Source: an uncultured Anaerococcus sp.
Lineage (GTDB): Bacteria; Bacillota; Clostridia; Tissierellales; Peptoniphilaceae
Direction: 5' to 3'
DNA length: 64,000 nucleotides
Assembly (NCBI RefSeq): GCF_937934665.1
Contig: NZ_CALGYW010000064.1
Location: 1-64,000, forward strand
In this document: piece by piece, positions 26,531-39,697 of the stretch
Numbering within the stretch: position 1 is the first letter of the stretch
Layout of the letters: every line of letters begins with the position of its first letter
Program-made: the position numbers and the translations under genes
The notes under the pieces: model-generated
Told to the model about the DNA's origin: nothing
Seen by the model: only the letters and a program-made list of their open reading frames with translations
Database searches by the model: none

Positions 26531-28387
26531 ATGAAATACGAAAAATTAGCAAAAAATATTATAGAATATGTTGGTGGAAAAGAAAATATTAGGTCTGTAG
26601 TCCATTGTTCTACGAGACTTAGGTTTGAGTTGGTGGATGAAGCAAAGGCTAATGATGCAAAAGTTCAGGCCTTAAATGAAGTTTTAACTCTTGTTAAAAA
26701 ATCAGGTCAATATCAATTAGTTATAGGAAATGATGTTGACAAGGTGTATCAAGAAATAGCAAATAATTTAAATATTAAGGCAGCAAAAGATACAGCAACA
26801 AAGGATGATAGGTCCCTTGTAGATAAAGTATTAAGTGCTATTACAGGATCTATTGCTCCAGTAATTCCATTATTAGCTGGTGTTGGTATAGGTAAAGTTC
26901 TTCTTTTAGTCTTAAGTTTAAGTGGAATTCTGGCTGAAGATTCCCAAACCTATATCATGCTCAAATTTATATTTGACACAGGTTTTTATTTTATGCCGGC
27001 CTTTATTGGGTTTTCAGCTGCTAAAAGATTCAATACGAACCAATACCTTGGTGCTTTTCTTGGTTTGTGCTTGGTAAATCCTGTTTGGATGGATATTGTT
27101 AAGGAAGGAGAAGTATTTAAGTTTTTAGGAATTAGCGTTCCTTTAGTTAAATACACATCAAGCTTAGTACCTGCTCTTATGGGTGTCTGGATAATGTCAT
27201 ATGTAGAGAAATATGTCAAAAAAATTGTTCCAGATATGGTTAAAGTATTTGCTGAACCATTACTAATAGCATTAATTATGATGCCTTTAACATTTGTAGT
27301 AATTGCTCCAATAGGAAACTTTATTTCATCCTTTGTCGCTAAGGGTTCAATGTTTTTATATGATAAGGTAGGAATGTTTGCAATAGCAATATTAGCTGCC
27401 GTATATCCATGGCTAGTATCTGTAGGAGTCCACAAGGCCTTAAGCCCAATTTCTATAACCCTTGTTGCAGAACAAGGATTCGATCCAGTTATAAGAGTAG
27501 TTGCACTTTGTTCAAATATGAGTCAAGCCGCTGCTTCCTTAGCAGTATCTGTAAAGACCAAAAATAAAAGTCTTAAATCACTGGCTTTTTCATCATCTGT
27601 TACAGCATTTCTTGGTGGTATTACAGAGCCAGCTATGTATGGTGTTAATTTAAAACTAAAAAAACCAATGTATGCTGCAATGATAGGAGCTTTTGTAGCA
27701 GGTATTTTTGCAGGTCTTGTAAAACTTAAAGCATTTATATATGTAACGCCAGGTATCCTATCCCTAGCAATGTGGGTATCAAAAGAAGAAAATTTCTTTT
27801 TAATGGCTATTTTAACCATGATAATAGCATCAGTTGTAACATTCATTGCTACATTAATTATTGGCTTTGATGATTCTGATTTTGCTGATGAAGAAAATAA
27901 AGATAAAGAAAAAAGTTCAATCATTGAGCCAAAAGATGTAGTACTTTATTCTCCTTGCGAAGGAACAGTTAAAAATATTGAAGATGTTGATGATAGCACT
28001 TTTTCAAGCAAGGTAATGGGGGATGGACTTGCTATTAAACCTAGTAAGGGTCTCCTAAAGTCCCCAGAAAACGCAGAAGTAACAGCAATATTTGATTCAG
28101 GACACGCCATATGTTTAAAATGTGATAATGGCATGGAAGTTTTGATTCACATAGGTATCGACACTGTAAACCTTAAAGGAGAAGGATTTAAAGTCTTAGT
28201 TGAGCAAGGGTCAAAGGTTAAAAAAGGTGATGATTTAATTAGGTTTGATATAGAAACTATAAATAATGCTGGCTATGATGATGATGTAATAATAGTCGTA
28301 ACTAATTCCGATTTTTATAAAAAATTTGAAATCGAGAAAAATAGAAAAGTTAATTTTGAAGATGTTTTGTTGGGAGTTGAAAAATGA
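26531..28387 (+). CDS. PTS enzyme EIIBCA of the beta-glucoside/sucrose/trehalose family
   Basis: This 618-residue protein combines three PTS domains. EIIB has phosphorylated Cys26 (HCSTRLRF). EIIC, residues about 100-455, is multispan and contains GITEPAMYGVNLKLKKP. EIIA is at the C terminus with CEGTVKNIEDV and phospho-His540 in HIGIDTVNL. It imports and phosphorylates a sugar. A TTG at 26492 gives a longer frame, but GGAGGT at 26521-26526 sits 4 nt before ATG 26531, so that start is chosen. It is controlled by the upstream RAT/LicT; no second RAT is seen between the genes. The substrate cannot be read. Confidence 0.92.
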   Translation: MKYEKLAKNIIEYVGGKENIRSVVHCSTRLRFELVDEAKANDAKVQALNEVLTLVKKSGQYQLVIGNDVDKVYQEIANNLNIKAAKDTATKDDRSLVDKVLSAITGSIAPVIPLLAGVGIGKVLLLVLSLSGILAEDSQTYIMLKFIFDTGFYFMPAFIGFSAAKRFNTNQYLGAFLGLCLVNPVWMDIVKEGEVFKFLGISVPLVKYTSSLVPALMGVWIMSYVEKYVKKIVPDMVKVFAEPLLIALIMMPLTFVVIAPIGNFISSFVAKGSMFLYDKVGMFAIAILAAVYPWLVSVGVHKALSPISITLVAEQGFDPVIRVVALCSNMSQAAASLAVSVKTKNKSLKSLAFSSSVTAFLGGITEPAMYGVNLKLKKPMYAAMIGAFVAGIFAGLVKLKAFIYVTPGILSLAMWVSKEENFFLMAILTMIIASVVTFIATLIIGFDDSDFADEENKDKEKSSIIEPKDVVLYSPCEGTVKNIEDVDDSTFSSKVMGDGLAIKPSKGLLKSPENAEVTAIFDSGHAICLKCDNGMEVLIHIGIDTVNLKGEGFKVLVEQGSKVKKGDDLIRFDIETINNAGYDDDVIIVVTNSDFYKKFEIEKNRKVNFEDVLLGVEK

Positions 28388-29223
28388 AATACGCAGATTT
28401 GCATATGCATACAAATCATTCTGATGGTGTATGTGATATAGAAGATGTTATAAAAGATGCTAAAGACCATGGTTTAAAAGTGATTGCTATAACCGACCAC
28501 GATACTGTAAATCATTATGATGAGATTTACAAATACGGAAAAAAACATGACATAAAAATTATAAAGGGTGTAGAGATGAGCTGCTACGATTTTGATGTTT
28601 ATAAAAAAGTGCATGTGGTTGGTCTTTGGCTAAATGATGAAACTCCAAATATAGAAAGGCTCTGTAATCATACCTTATACTGTAGAAATGAATACCATAA
28701 GGAACTTATAGAAAAGCTTAGGAAACAAGGCTATGATATAAGTTACCAAGACGCTAAGAAATTTTCTCCTTATTCTATAGTTTTTAAGATGAATATTTTC
28801 CAAGCCTTGAAAGAAAAATATCCTGAAGAAATGACTCCACAGAGGTATAAAGAATTATTTGCATCAAAAACTAGCAAAGAAACAGATATGAAAATGGGTT
28901 ATATTGATGTAAAAGAAGGCATAGAAGCTATTTTGAAAGATGGAGGAATCCCTATAATAGCCCATCCATGTCAATACCGTAATTACTCTGAAATTGAGAA
29001 GTATGTTTCTTATGGACTTAAAGGTATAGAAATTAATCATTCCAAAATGAAGGCCGAGGATTACCCTCTAACTCAAGAATTTGCCAAAAAATTCAATTTA
29101 TTAAAGAGCGGGGGAAGTGACTACCATAATCCTGAATTAATTACATTCGGTGAATTTGGATTAACAAAAGAAGAGTTTGAAGAACTTGAAAAGAAGGCTC
29201 TTGATTTTAAGAATAATAAATAA
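28384..29223 (+). CDS. PHP-domain phosphoesterase
   Basis: This 279-residue metal-dependent phosphoesterase of the PHP (TrpH-like) family has DLHMHTNHSDG at residues 5-15, ITDHDT near residue 38, GVEMSCYD near residue 63, AHPCQY near residue 196 and GSDYHNP near residue 240, giving the expected metal-binding His and Asp residues. Known relatives hydrolyse 3',5'-bisnucleotides or short oligonucleotides. Its ATG overlaps the PTS stop by 4 nt (ATGA), so it is coupled to sugar uptake. No phospho-glycosidase follows, so it may act on the imported sugar phosphate; this is speculative. Confidence 0.88.
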   Translation: MKYADLHMHTNHSDGVCDIEDVIKDAKDHGLKVIAITDHDTVNHYDEIYKYGKKHDIKIIKGVEMSCYDFDVYKKVHVVGLWLNDETPNIERLCNHTLYCRNEYHKELIEKLRKQGYDISYQDAKKFSPYSIVFKMNIFQALKEKYPEEMTPQRYKELFASKTSKETDMKMGYIDVKEGIEAILKDGGIPIIAHPCQYRNYSEIEKYVSYGLKGIEINHSKMKAEDYPLTQEFAKKFNLLKSGGSDYHNPELITFGEFGLTKEEFEELEKKALDFKNNK

Positions 29224-29232
29224 TTAGATAAG

Positions 29233-29277
29233 AAAGTCCTAGCTGATTTTTATAAAAATAGCTAGGACTTTTTTTAT
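29233..29277. terminator. Bidirectional terminator between the PHP gene and tdk
   Basis: AAAGTCCTAGCT pairs with AGCTAGGACTTT across an AT loop, followed by a T run. It overlaps the stop codon of the minus-strand tdk. Confidence 0.88.
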
Positions 29278-29897
29278 TTGATTTCTTCGATAGAAATTTG
29301 GTTTTTAGTTTTTTCTCTTTCGCTCATTTTTTCATTATAACAAGCCCTGCATAAAGGTTCGTAAACATCCTCTGAACCTATTTGTATTCTTGAGTCTTCA
29401 CTAGATTTCCTGTAAGAAGCCCAGGCGTCTTCGCCGCAAGAGGCACAGATGGCATGGTGCTTGATTAATTCATCTGCCAGGGGCATTATTTCTTTGATAA
29501 TTTCAAAGGGTCTTGTTTTATAATCCATATCAAGGCCTGATACGACTATAGTGATATTTTTTGCCATTAGCTTGTTAAATATATCAACTACTTCAGTAGG
29601 ATCGTTGGGAAAAAACTGAAGTTCGTCTATACCTATGGCATCTACTTCATTTTCCCTAACGTAATCTAGTATTTCATTTAAATTAGAAACTTTTTTTGCA
29701 TCAAGGGATAGATTGTCGTGGGAAACTATTTTTTTGTCACTATCCCTATTATCAACTGATGGTTTAAAAGCGACGGTTTTATAGTTGGCAATTGTCATCC
29801 TATAAAGCTCTCTCCATAGGGAGGTGGTTTTACCGGAAAACATTGATCCCGTATGGACTATAAGTTTACCTTGTCTTTTGATCATTTTTTTAAACAT
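29274..29897 (-). CDS. tdk: Thymidine kinase
   Basis: This type II thymidine kinase has about 208 residues. The P-loop is GSMFSGKTT, the Asp-Glu region reads IGIDELQFF, and the zinc-binding cysteines are CASC and CRAC. The start is uncertain. TTG 29912, ATG 29897 and ATG 29885 are all in frame, and none has a clear ribosome site, because the gene begins inside the end of ychF; the second is given. The pairing suggests translation coupled to ychF. It salvages thymidine, in keeping with the nucleoside importer at 17-22 kb. Confidence 0.92.
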   Translation of the reverse strand: MFKKMIKRQGKLIVHTGSMFSGKTTSLWRELYRMTIANYKTVAFKPSVDNRDSDKKIVSHDNLSLDAKKVSNLNEILDYVRENEVDAIGIDELQFFPNDPTEVVDIFNKLMAKNITIVVSGLDMDYKTRPFEIIKEIMPLADELIKHHAICASCGEDAWASYRKSSEDSRIQIGSEDVYEPLCRACYNEKMSEREKTKNQISIEEIK

Positions 29898-30987
29898 TAA
29901 ATTTAAACTCAACTACATCGCCATCTTGCATGATGTAGTCTTTACCTTCCATGCGGAGTTTGCCAGCTTCTTTAGCCTTAGCTTCACTACCGGCCTCTAG
30001 CAGATCATCATAGGATACTATATCTGCCATGATAAAGCCACGAGCTATATCTGAGTGAATTTTGCCTGCTGCATCTTGAGCTCGGGTACCCTTGGTTATT
30101 GTCCAAGCTCGGGTTTCAATTTCTCCTGTTGTTAAGAAGGAAATGAGGTTGAGGGTTTTATAAGAATCTCTTATTACCCTGTCTGTACCAGATTCACTTA
30201 GGCCAATCATTTCTAAAAATTCAGCTCTTTCTTCTTCTGTTTCAAGCTCTGATATTTCTTGCTCAATTTTAGCTGATACAACAGAAACTTCTGCACCTTC
30301 TTTTTTGGCAAAGTCTCTTACCATGTCTACATATTTGTTACTAGCACCATTATCGGCTGCATCTTCTTCGTTGACGTTGCATACATAGATAATTGGTTTA
30401 GTTGATAGTAGTTGGTAGCTTCTTAAGAGTTTTTTCTCTTCATCATTTAAATCAAGAATTCTGGCTGATTTACCTTCTTCAAGGACAGCTATTATTTTTT
30501 CTAAAACTTCTACTTCAGCTCTAGCACTTTTATCAGCCCTAGCAACCTTTCTTTTCTTTTCAAGCACCTTATCTACAAGTTCAAGGTCTGACAAAATAAG
30601 TTCTAGGTTGATTGTTTCAATATCTCTTAATGGATCTACTGAACCATCAACGTGGGTTACATTAGGATCATCAAAGCATCTTAGTACTTCTACTATAGCA
30701 TCTGTTTCCCTGATATTTGATAGGAACTTATTTCCAAGTCCTTCGCCCTTGCTTGCTCCTTTTACAAGGCCTGCTATATCGTAAAATTCAACGACTGCTG
30801 GGACTATTTTTTTGCTATTACTCATTTTTGCAAGTACATTTAGTCTGTTGTCAGGTACATTTACCAGACCCACATTTGGATCTATGGTTGCAAATGGATA
30901 GTTTGCAATAAGGGCACCTGCTTTAGTTATGGCATTAAATAATGTTGACTTGCCAACATTAGGTAGGCCTACTATTCCTAGTTTCAT
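29890..30987 (-). CDS. ychF: Ribosome-binding ATPase YchF (Obg-like)
   Basis: This 365-residue P-loop protein has Walker A GLPNVGKST (7-15), FYDIAGLVKGASKGEGLGN as the switch region, NVNEED in the specificity loop, and a C-terminal TGS domain ending in MQDGDVVEFKFNV. YchF hydrolyses ATP and binds ribosomes. A GTG three codons upstream (30996) is possible, but it would touch the GAGAG ribosome site; ATG 30987 fits the family start KLGIVGLPN. It is transcribed divergently from pepP. Confidence 0.95.
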   Translation of the reverse strand: MKLGIVGLPNVGKSTLFNAITKAGALIANYPFATIDPNVGLVNVPDNRLNVLAKMSNSKKIVPAVVEFYDIAGLVKGASKGEGLGNKFLSNIRETDAIVEVLRCFDDPNVTHVDGSVDPLRDIETINLELILSDLELVDKVLEKKRKVARADKSARAEVEVLEKIIAVLEEGKSARILDLNDEEKKLLRSYQLLSTKPIIYVCNVNEEDAADNGASNKYVDMVRDFAKKEGAEVSVVSAKIEQEISELETEEERAEFLEMIGLSESGTDRVIRDSYKTLNLISFLTTGEIETRAWTITKGTRAQDAAGKIHSDIARGFIMADIVSYDDLLEAGSEAKAKEAGKLRMEGKDYIMQDGDVVEFKFNV

Positions 30988-31087
30988 CTTATTCACACTC
31001 TCTCTTTTTTTATTTTTATAACGATTATATTATAATGGATTTGGAGAAAAAATCAATCATTTAGCTTCTTATAAAAGATTTTAAGTC

Positions 31088-31096
31088 TGGTATAAT
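31088..31096 (+). promoter_or_regulatory. Extended -10 promoter before pepP
   Basis: TGGTATAAT is a perfect TATAAT with the TGn extension. No good -35 is visible, which is typical of extended -10 promoters. A perfect 8-bp hairpin, TTAGGCAA with TTGCCTAA (31143-31162), lies in the leader. It lacks a T run and its role is unknown. Confidence 0.6.
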
Positions 31097-31183
31097 GGAA
31101 GATAGAAATAATATCAAAGTAGGATAAAATATTATTATAGACTTAGGCAAGCTTTTGCCTAATAGAATTAAGAGGAGACAGGG

Positions 31184-32953
31184 ATGAATATAAATAATAG
31201 ATTAGAACAATTGAGATCTTTAATGAGAGATAGAAAAATTGATGCTTATATAGTTAGAACTTCTGACCCTCACCAATCAGAATACCTATCTGATTATTAC
31301 AAAACTAGGGAATTTATTTCTGGTTTTACAGGTTCTGCTGGAACTGCAGTTATTACACTTAAAGAAGCAAGGATTTGGACGGATTCTAGGTATTTCTTAC
31401 AAGCTCAAAAAGAGCTTGCCGCTTCTGAGTTTGAACTAATGAAGATGGGAGTTGAAGGTTATCCAACAGTATTAGAATACTTGGATGAAAATATAGCTGA
31501 ATTTGGAAAAATCGGTTTTGATGGTGAATGCTATTCAGTAACAGCTTATAAGGATTTATCTGAAAATATGGGGTCTAGGGTTTTGGTATCAGACCTTGAC
31601 TATATTTCTAAAATCTGGACTGATAGACCTAGTCTACCAAAGGATAAGGTTTGGATTCATGATGATAAGTTTAGCGGGCTAACCCTTAAGGATAAGATTG
31701 GTATTCTAAGAGAAAAAATGCTTGATAATAATTGTGATTATACTTTTATAGGAGCACCAGAAGATATCTGCTACCTACTAAATATCAGGGGCAATGATGT
31801 AGACTATAATCCGGTAGTGCTTTCTTATATGCTTGTTTCTAACGAGAAAATAAGTCTATGTATAGATAATGACAAACTTGATGGAAATGTGCGTGAATAC
31901 CTAGAGGAAAATGGGGTTAGCATCTATTCTTACGAACATATTTACACCTTACTTAAAAATATCCCAGGTAAAAATAGTATTTACTTAGACCCATCTAGGA
32001 CAAATGTGGCTATATATGATGCCATAAATTCAAATGTTAAAATAAGCCAAGGCATAAATCTATCAACTTATATGAAGGCTATAAAAACTGATAGCGAGTT
32101 AGAAAATATCAAAAAAGCCTATATTCTAGATGGGGTAAGTCTAGTGAAATTCTTTAACTGGCTAGAAGTTGGAGCTAGGACTGGCTCATTGAATGAACTA
32201 GCTGCATCTAATAAGCTCCATGATTTAAGATGTGAAAATGAAAGTTTTATAGAAGATTCTTTTGAAACTATAGCAGGTTATAAGGAAAATGCAGCAATAG
32301 TCCACTATGCACCTTCAAAAACTGGTTCTAAGACCATAAGAGATGAGGGCATGATCTTAGTAGACTCTGGTGGCCACTACAAGGAAGGAACTACAGATAT
32401 AACAAGGACCCTTGCCTTAGGTAGTCTTAGGGAAGACGAAAAAACTGACTATACTTTAGTTTTAAAATCATTCTTAAGTTTATTCTTAGCTAGGTTTAAA
32501 AATAAAACTAAGGGGTCAAGGTTAGATGCGATAGCCAAATACCCACTATGGAAGGCAGGGAAAGACTTCTTCCACGGTACAGGTCACGGTGTAGGTTTTG
32601 TTCTTACTGTTCATGAAGGACCACAGGCTATTTCTGAAAGAAATGAAGAAGAGTTTGTAGAAAATATGACTACCTCAATAGAACCAGGTCTTTATATAGA
32701 AAATAGCCACGGTATTAGACTTGAAAATGAAGCCTATGTTACAAAGGCCTTTGATAATGAATTTGGTCATTTTTTAAAATTTGAAAGTCTAACCTATGTT
32801 CCACTTGATACTAGACCAATAAAAACAGAAATGCTAAGTACAGAAGAAATAGACTGGATTAATGCTTATAATAGAAAATGCTATGAACTTCTAAGTCCGC
32901 ACCTTGAGGGTCACGATTTAGAATATTTGAAAGAGAGATGTAAGGAAATTTGA
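31184..32953 (+). CDS. pepP: Xaa-Pro aminopeptidase (family M24, long form)
   Basis: This 589-residue protein has two creatinase N-like domains, then the pita-bread catalytic domain from about residue 300. Metal-binding motifs are VDSGGHYKEGTTDITRT (two Asp), HGTGHGVGF (His), SIEPGLY (Glu) and RLENEAY (Glu). It removes a residue preceding proline and belongs to the long APP-type form of about 590-600 residues. AGGAGA precedes the ATG. It overlaps uvrC by 4 nt. Confidence 0.92.
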   Translation: MNINNRLEQLRSLMRDRKIDAYIVRTSDPHQSEYLSDYYKTREFISGFTGSAGTAVITLKEARIWTDSRYFLQAQKELAASEFELMKMGVEGYPTVLEYLDENIAEFGKIGFDGECYSVTAYKDLSENMGSRVLVSDLDYISKIWTDRPSLPKDKVWIHDDKFSGLTLKDKIGILREKMLDNNCDYTFIGAPEDICYLLNIRGNDVDYNPVVLSYMLVSNEKISLCIDNDKLDGNVREYLEENGVSIYSYEHIYTLLKNIPGKNSIYLDPSRTNVAIYDAINSNVKISQGINLSTYMKAIKTDSELENIKKAYILDGVSLVKFFNWLEVGARTGSLNELAASNKLHDLRCENESFIEDSFETIAGYKENAAIVHYAPSKTGSKTIRDEGMILVDSGGHYKEGTTDITRTLALGSLREDEKTDYTLVLKSFLSLFLARFKNKTKGSRLDAIAKYPLWKAGKDFFHGTGHGVGFVLTVHEGPQAISERNEEEFVENMTTSIEPGLYIENSHGIRLENEAYVTKAFDNEFGHFLKFESLTYVPLDTRPIKTEMLSTEEIDWINAYNRKCYELLSPHLEGHDLEYLKERCKEI

Positions 32954-34800
32954 GTTGTAAAGAGCTTAAAGAAAAATTAAAAGACCTACCAGCCAAACCT
33001 GGGGTCTATATTATGAGAAATTCTGAAGGAAAGATAATCTACGTCGGCAAGGCGATTTCTCTAAAAAATAGGGTTAGACAATATTTTGATAATAATAAAA
33101 ATAAGGGAGCTAAGGTTTTAGCTATGGTTAGCCATATTGCTGATTTTGAATATATAATAGTTCAAAATGAAGTAGAAGCCTTGGTTCTTGAGTCAAACCT
33201 AATTAAGAAAAATAGACCCAAGTACAATATCGTTTTAAGGGATGACAAACAATATCCCTATATAAAAATCAATAAAGAAAAATTTCCAAGAATACAAAAA
33301 GTAAGGCAGGTCCACAAGGACGGGGCAGATTATTTTGGCCCCTATCCAGATGCCTATGCTGTAAATGATGCGATTGATCTTTTTCATGATTATTATCCCT
33401 TTAGGACCTGCAACCTAAATTTCGACAAGGGACAAAGTCTAGAAAGACCCTGCTTAAATTATTTTATAAAAAAGTGCAAGGGTCCCTGTATAGGTGCAGA
33501 AGATGAAGAAAGATACCTAAGATATATGGATGATGTCAGAAAATTTCTTGATAAGAAGGATATGACCATTCCTAATAAGGTCTTAGAGAAAATGAACGAA
33601 GAAAGTAAGAAGCTTAATTTTGAGATGGCTGCTAAGTATAGGGATTATTATAGAGCCCTATCTATTATCTCTGAAAGACAATATGTTACTGAGACTACAG
33701 GCGAGGATGTGGATATAATTGCCATTAACAAGGGGATATCTATTATAGTTGCCCAGGTATTTTTTATGCGTAAGGGTCATATTGTAGATAGGGAGCATTT
33801 TATTATCAAAAATGACTTCGCTGAGAAGGAAGACGAAATCATATCTTCCTTTATCAAACAGTTTTATTTGGACTTACTTTTTGTTCCAAAAGAAATTCTT
33901 GTCCAAACCATGCCAAGTGATCTTGAAACTATTTCTGATTACCTAAGTCAAAAAAAGGGTTCTAAGGTTACAATCCATGAGCCTAAGCTTGGCAAGAAAT
34001 TTGAACTTGTTACGATGGCTGCAAGGAATGCCCACGATATGAGGGTTAAGTATGAAAAAAGAATCGATAAAAAAGAGAGAAATAAATCATCAGGCTTAAC
34101 CCAACTAAAAGAAGTCTTAAATCTAGAAAAAATAAATAGGATTGAGGCCTATGATATATCTAATACTTCTGGTGTGCAGTCTGTTGGATCCATGGTTGTT
34201 TTTGAAAATGGGATTTCAAGCCCTAAAGAATATAGGAAGTTTAAGATAAAGACAGTAGAAGGGCCAAATGACTACGCATCACTTAAGGAAGTTTTAACCC
34301 GTAGGTTTACAAATGCTAAAAAAGAAATTGCCAAGGGTAGTACCCATACTGGTTTTGGTAAACTTCCAGATTTAATCTTAATGGATGGTGGTAAGGGACA
34401 AGTAACTATTGCCAAGGAAGTTTTCAAGGAAATGGATATGGACATAGAAGTAGCAGGCCTAGTTAAAGATGATAAGCATACTACAAGGGGGATTATTTAT
34501 AACAATGAGGAAATTCCAATAAAAAGAAAGGATCCAGTTTATAAACTAATCTACGAAATCCAAGAAGAAGCCCATAGGTTTGCCATAAATTATCATAGGT
34601 CACTAATGAGAAAGTCTATGAAAAAATCAGAACTTGATGAGATAAAGGGAGTAGGTAAAAAAACTAAGACCAACCTTTATAAGCATTTTAAGACTATAAA
34701 TAATATGAAAAAAGCGAGCGTTGAAGAGCTTATGGAAGTGCCCTTGGTTGGCAAGGAAGCTGCCCTTGAAATATATAAGTATTTTAGGTTGAAAGGATAG
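32950..34800 (+). CDS. uvrC: Excinuclease ABC subunit C
   Basis: This 616-residue nuclease cuts both sides of bulky DNA lesions with UvrAB. It has the GIY-YIG domain (PGVYIMRNSEGKIIYVGKA from residue 17), a UVR domain near 195-230, the RNase H-like second nuclease (EAYDISNTSG and LMDGGKGQ), and C-terminal helix-hairpin-helix motifs (IKGVGKKTK, VPLVGKEAA). The start is TTG 32950, overlapping the pepP stop by 4 nt. Length is normal. Confidence 0.95.
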   Translation: MSCKELKEKLKDLPAKPGVYIMRNSEGKIIYVGKAISLKNRVRQYFDNNKNKGAKVLAMVSHIADFEYIIVQNEVEALVLESNLIKKNRPKYNIVLRDDKQYPYIKINKEKFPRIQKVRQVHKDGADYFGPYPDAYAVNDAIDLFHDYYPFRTCNLNFDKGQSLERPCLNYFIKKCKGPCIGAEDEERYLRYMDDVRKFLDKKDMTIPNKVLEKMNEESKKLNFEMAAKYRDYYRALSIISERQYVTETTGEDVDIIAINKGISIIVAQVFFMRKGHIVDREHFIIKNDFAEKEDEIISSFIKQFYLDLLFVPKEILVQTMPSDLETISDYLSQKKGSKVTIHEPKLGKKFELVTMAARNAHDMRVKYEKRIDKKERNKSSGLTQLKEVLNLEKINRIEAYDISNTSGVQSVGSMVVFENGISSPKEYRKFKIKTVEGPNDYASLKEVLTRRFTNAKKEIAKGSTHTGFGKLPDLILMDGGKGQVTIAKEVFKEMDMDIEVAGLVKDDKHTTRGIIYNNEEIPIKRKDPVYKLIYEIQEEAHRFAINYHRSLMRKSMKKSELDEIKGVGKKTKTNLYKHFKTINNMKKASVEELMEVPLVGKEAALEIYKYFRLKG

Positions 34801-34802
34801 GT

Positions 34803-35804
34803 ATGACAGAAGTTAATAACATAAATGATAAGAGCGATGAGATAATAGAAGTAAATTCAGGAGTGGAAGAAAAAACCATAAAGCTTCATAAGGTTGTAGA
34901 AAATTTGGGGCTAGAAATTATAAGCCAATCTACAGATTATTATGAAATTGACCTAGAGAATGCAGATGTTAATAGGCCAGGTCTTCAGTTTACTGGATAC
35001 ATGGAAGAATTTCCTTATAAGAGGCTTCAGGTTATTGGCTCTGTAGAGTTTAATTACCTAACAAGTCTTGATAGCAAGATGCAGTATGAGAGGTTTAGGG
35101 GGATTTTATCCTATGACATACCTGCGGTTATTTTTTCTTATAATAGGGAATTAAATAATGATATAGTGGACTTGGCTAGGTATTATAATATCACTCTTTT
35201 AAGATCTCCTGCCAAGACAACAAAATTAATTTCAGATATATCCGACCAACTTGAGTACCAACTAGCCCCTACTACAAATGTTCACGGTGAACTTCTAGAA
35301 GTTTATGGTGTGGGAATATTAATCATGGGTAAGTCTTCTGTTGGTAAGTCAGAAACAGCCCTTGAGCTTGTTTCAAGGGGGCACAGGCTTGTTGCAGATG
35401 ATATGGTTGATATAACTGCTATAGATAAAAAAATAATAGGGGAGGCCCCAGAAAATATTAGGCACTTTATGGAACTTAGGGGTCTTGGTATTATAAATGT
35501 ACGTAGGCTTTATGGTTCGGGTGCTATTAAGTTACAAAGTGAGGTTGACTTGGTAATAGAGCTTGAACAGTGGAAGGATGATTATGAATACGATAGGCTT
35601 GGTATAGATGAGCACTATATTGAGCTTTTAGGCATAAAACTTCCACACTTGGTTGTGCCAGTTAGGGCAGGTAGAAATTTAAGCTTAATCATAGAAGTAG
35701 CAGCGATGAACCAAAGAGAAAAGGCCTTTGGTTACAATGCAGCTAAGGTTATGACTGATAGCATTTTCCACTCAGAAAGACTAGATGATAATATAGAAAA
35801 ATAG
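34803..35804 (+). CDS. hprK: HPr kinase/phosphorylase
   Basis: This 333-residue bifunctional enzyme phosphorylates and dephosphorylates Ser46 of HPr, the switch of carbon catabolite repression. The catalytic domain has the VHG His near residue 161, Walker A GKSSVGKS (176-183; most members read GDSGIGKS), LVADDMVDI and the family signature ENIRHFMELRGLGIINVRRL. An acidic N-terminal extension of about 20 residues precedes the usual start. It should influence the PTS operon at 25.6-29.2 kb. It lies 2 nt after uvrC. Confidence 0.95.
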   Translation: MTEVNNINDKSDEIIEVNSGVEEKTIKLHKVVENLGLEIISQSTDYYEIDLENADVNRPGLQFTGYMEEFPYKRLQVIGSVEFNYLTSLDSKMQYERFRGILSYDIPAVIFSYNRELNNDIVDLARYYNITLLRSPAKTTKLISDISDQLEYQLAPTTNVHGELLEVYGVGILIMGKSSVGKSETALELVSRGHRLVADDMVDITAIDKKIIGEAPENIRHFMELRGLGIINVRRLYGSGAIKLQSEVDLVIELEQWKDDYEYDRLGIDEHYIELLGIKLPHLVVPVRAGRNLSLIIEVAAMNQREKAFGYNAAKVMTDSIFHSERLDDNIEK

Positions 35805-35825
35805 GAGCATGGCTTCTATTTTTTT
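35800..35825 (+). terminator. Terminator after hprK
   Basis: AATAGGAGC pairs with GCTTCTATT (one G-T pair) around a 3-nt loop and is followed by T residues; it overlaps the hprK stop. Confidence 0.75.
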
Positions 35826-35837
35826 ATGCATAAATAT

Positions 35838-35866
35838 TTGTCAAGGATAACTTTTTCCTATATAAA
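35838..35866 (+). promoter_or_regulatory. Remaining promoter of the nifJ pseudogene
   Basis: TTGTCA at 35838-35843 and TATAAA at 35861-35866 are 17 nt apart. AGGAAGG precedes the dead start codon at 35930, so the expression signals have survived better than the coding sequence. Confidence 0.5.
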
Positions 35867-35929
35867 GGTGGAGAGGGAAAACCTCGAATAAAGTTTCTTT
35901 TATTTAATAAATATAGAGGAAGGTAAAAA

Positions 35930-39430
<3,501 letters not shown>

Positions 39431-39441
39431 TTTCAAATCCG

Positions 39442-39470
39442 GAAACAGGCTTAGGCTTGCTTCTTTTTTT
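39442..39470 (+). terminator. Terminator after the nifJ pseudogene
   Basis: GAAACAGGC pairs imperfectly with GCTTGCTTC around TTAG, followed by seven T. Confidence 0.65.
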
Positions 39471-39659
39471 GTTTCTATAATTTATCAAAATAAGGCGTTA
39501 TTCAATTAAGAGTTGAATGTGAGAATATTTATGCATTTTAGTCCGCTAAATAAAAGACTTGTTTCCGAGAAATGAATAAACAATAAGGAGTAAAAGACGG
39601 GTTGAAATAGATAAAAAATAAATGGTATGAATAAAACATGAAAATATTTTCTTTTTCTC
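39471..39659. other. AT-rich spacer with no recognised gene
   Basis: This stretch between the pseudogene terminator and the nifJ promoter has no plausible reading frame with a ribosome site. A short inverted pair (TTCAA and TTGAA near 39502-39517) is the only visible structure. With the flanking terminator, promoter and leader it makes up a roughly 305-nt gap. Confidence 0.6.
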
Positions 39660-39688
39660 TTGACAAAAATTAAAATTTTATTTATACT
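39660..39688 (+). promoter_or_regulatory. Strong promoter of nifJ
   Basis: A perfect TTGACA at 39660-39665 and TATACT at 39683-39688 are separated by 17 nt. AGGAGGT lies 5 nt before the nifJ ATG. The strong signals match the highly biased codon use of the gene. Confidence 0.85.
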
Positions 39689-39697
39689 ATTATTAGT

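Noticed and set aside
31143..31162. Perfect hairpin before pepP as a terminator or riboswitch
   Set aside because: There is no T run after it and no conserved aptamer feature, so it is mentioned only as a leader hairpin.
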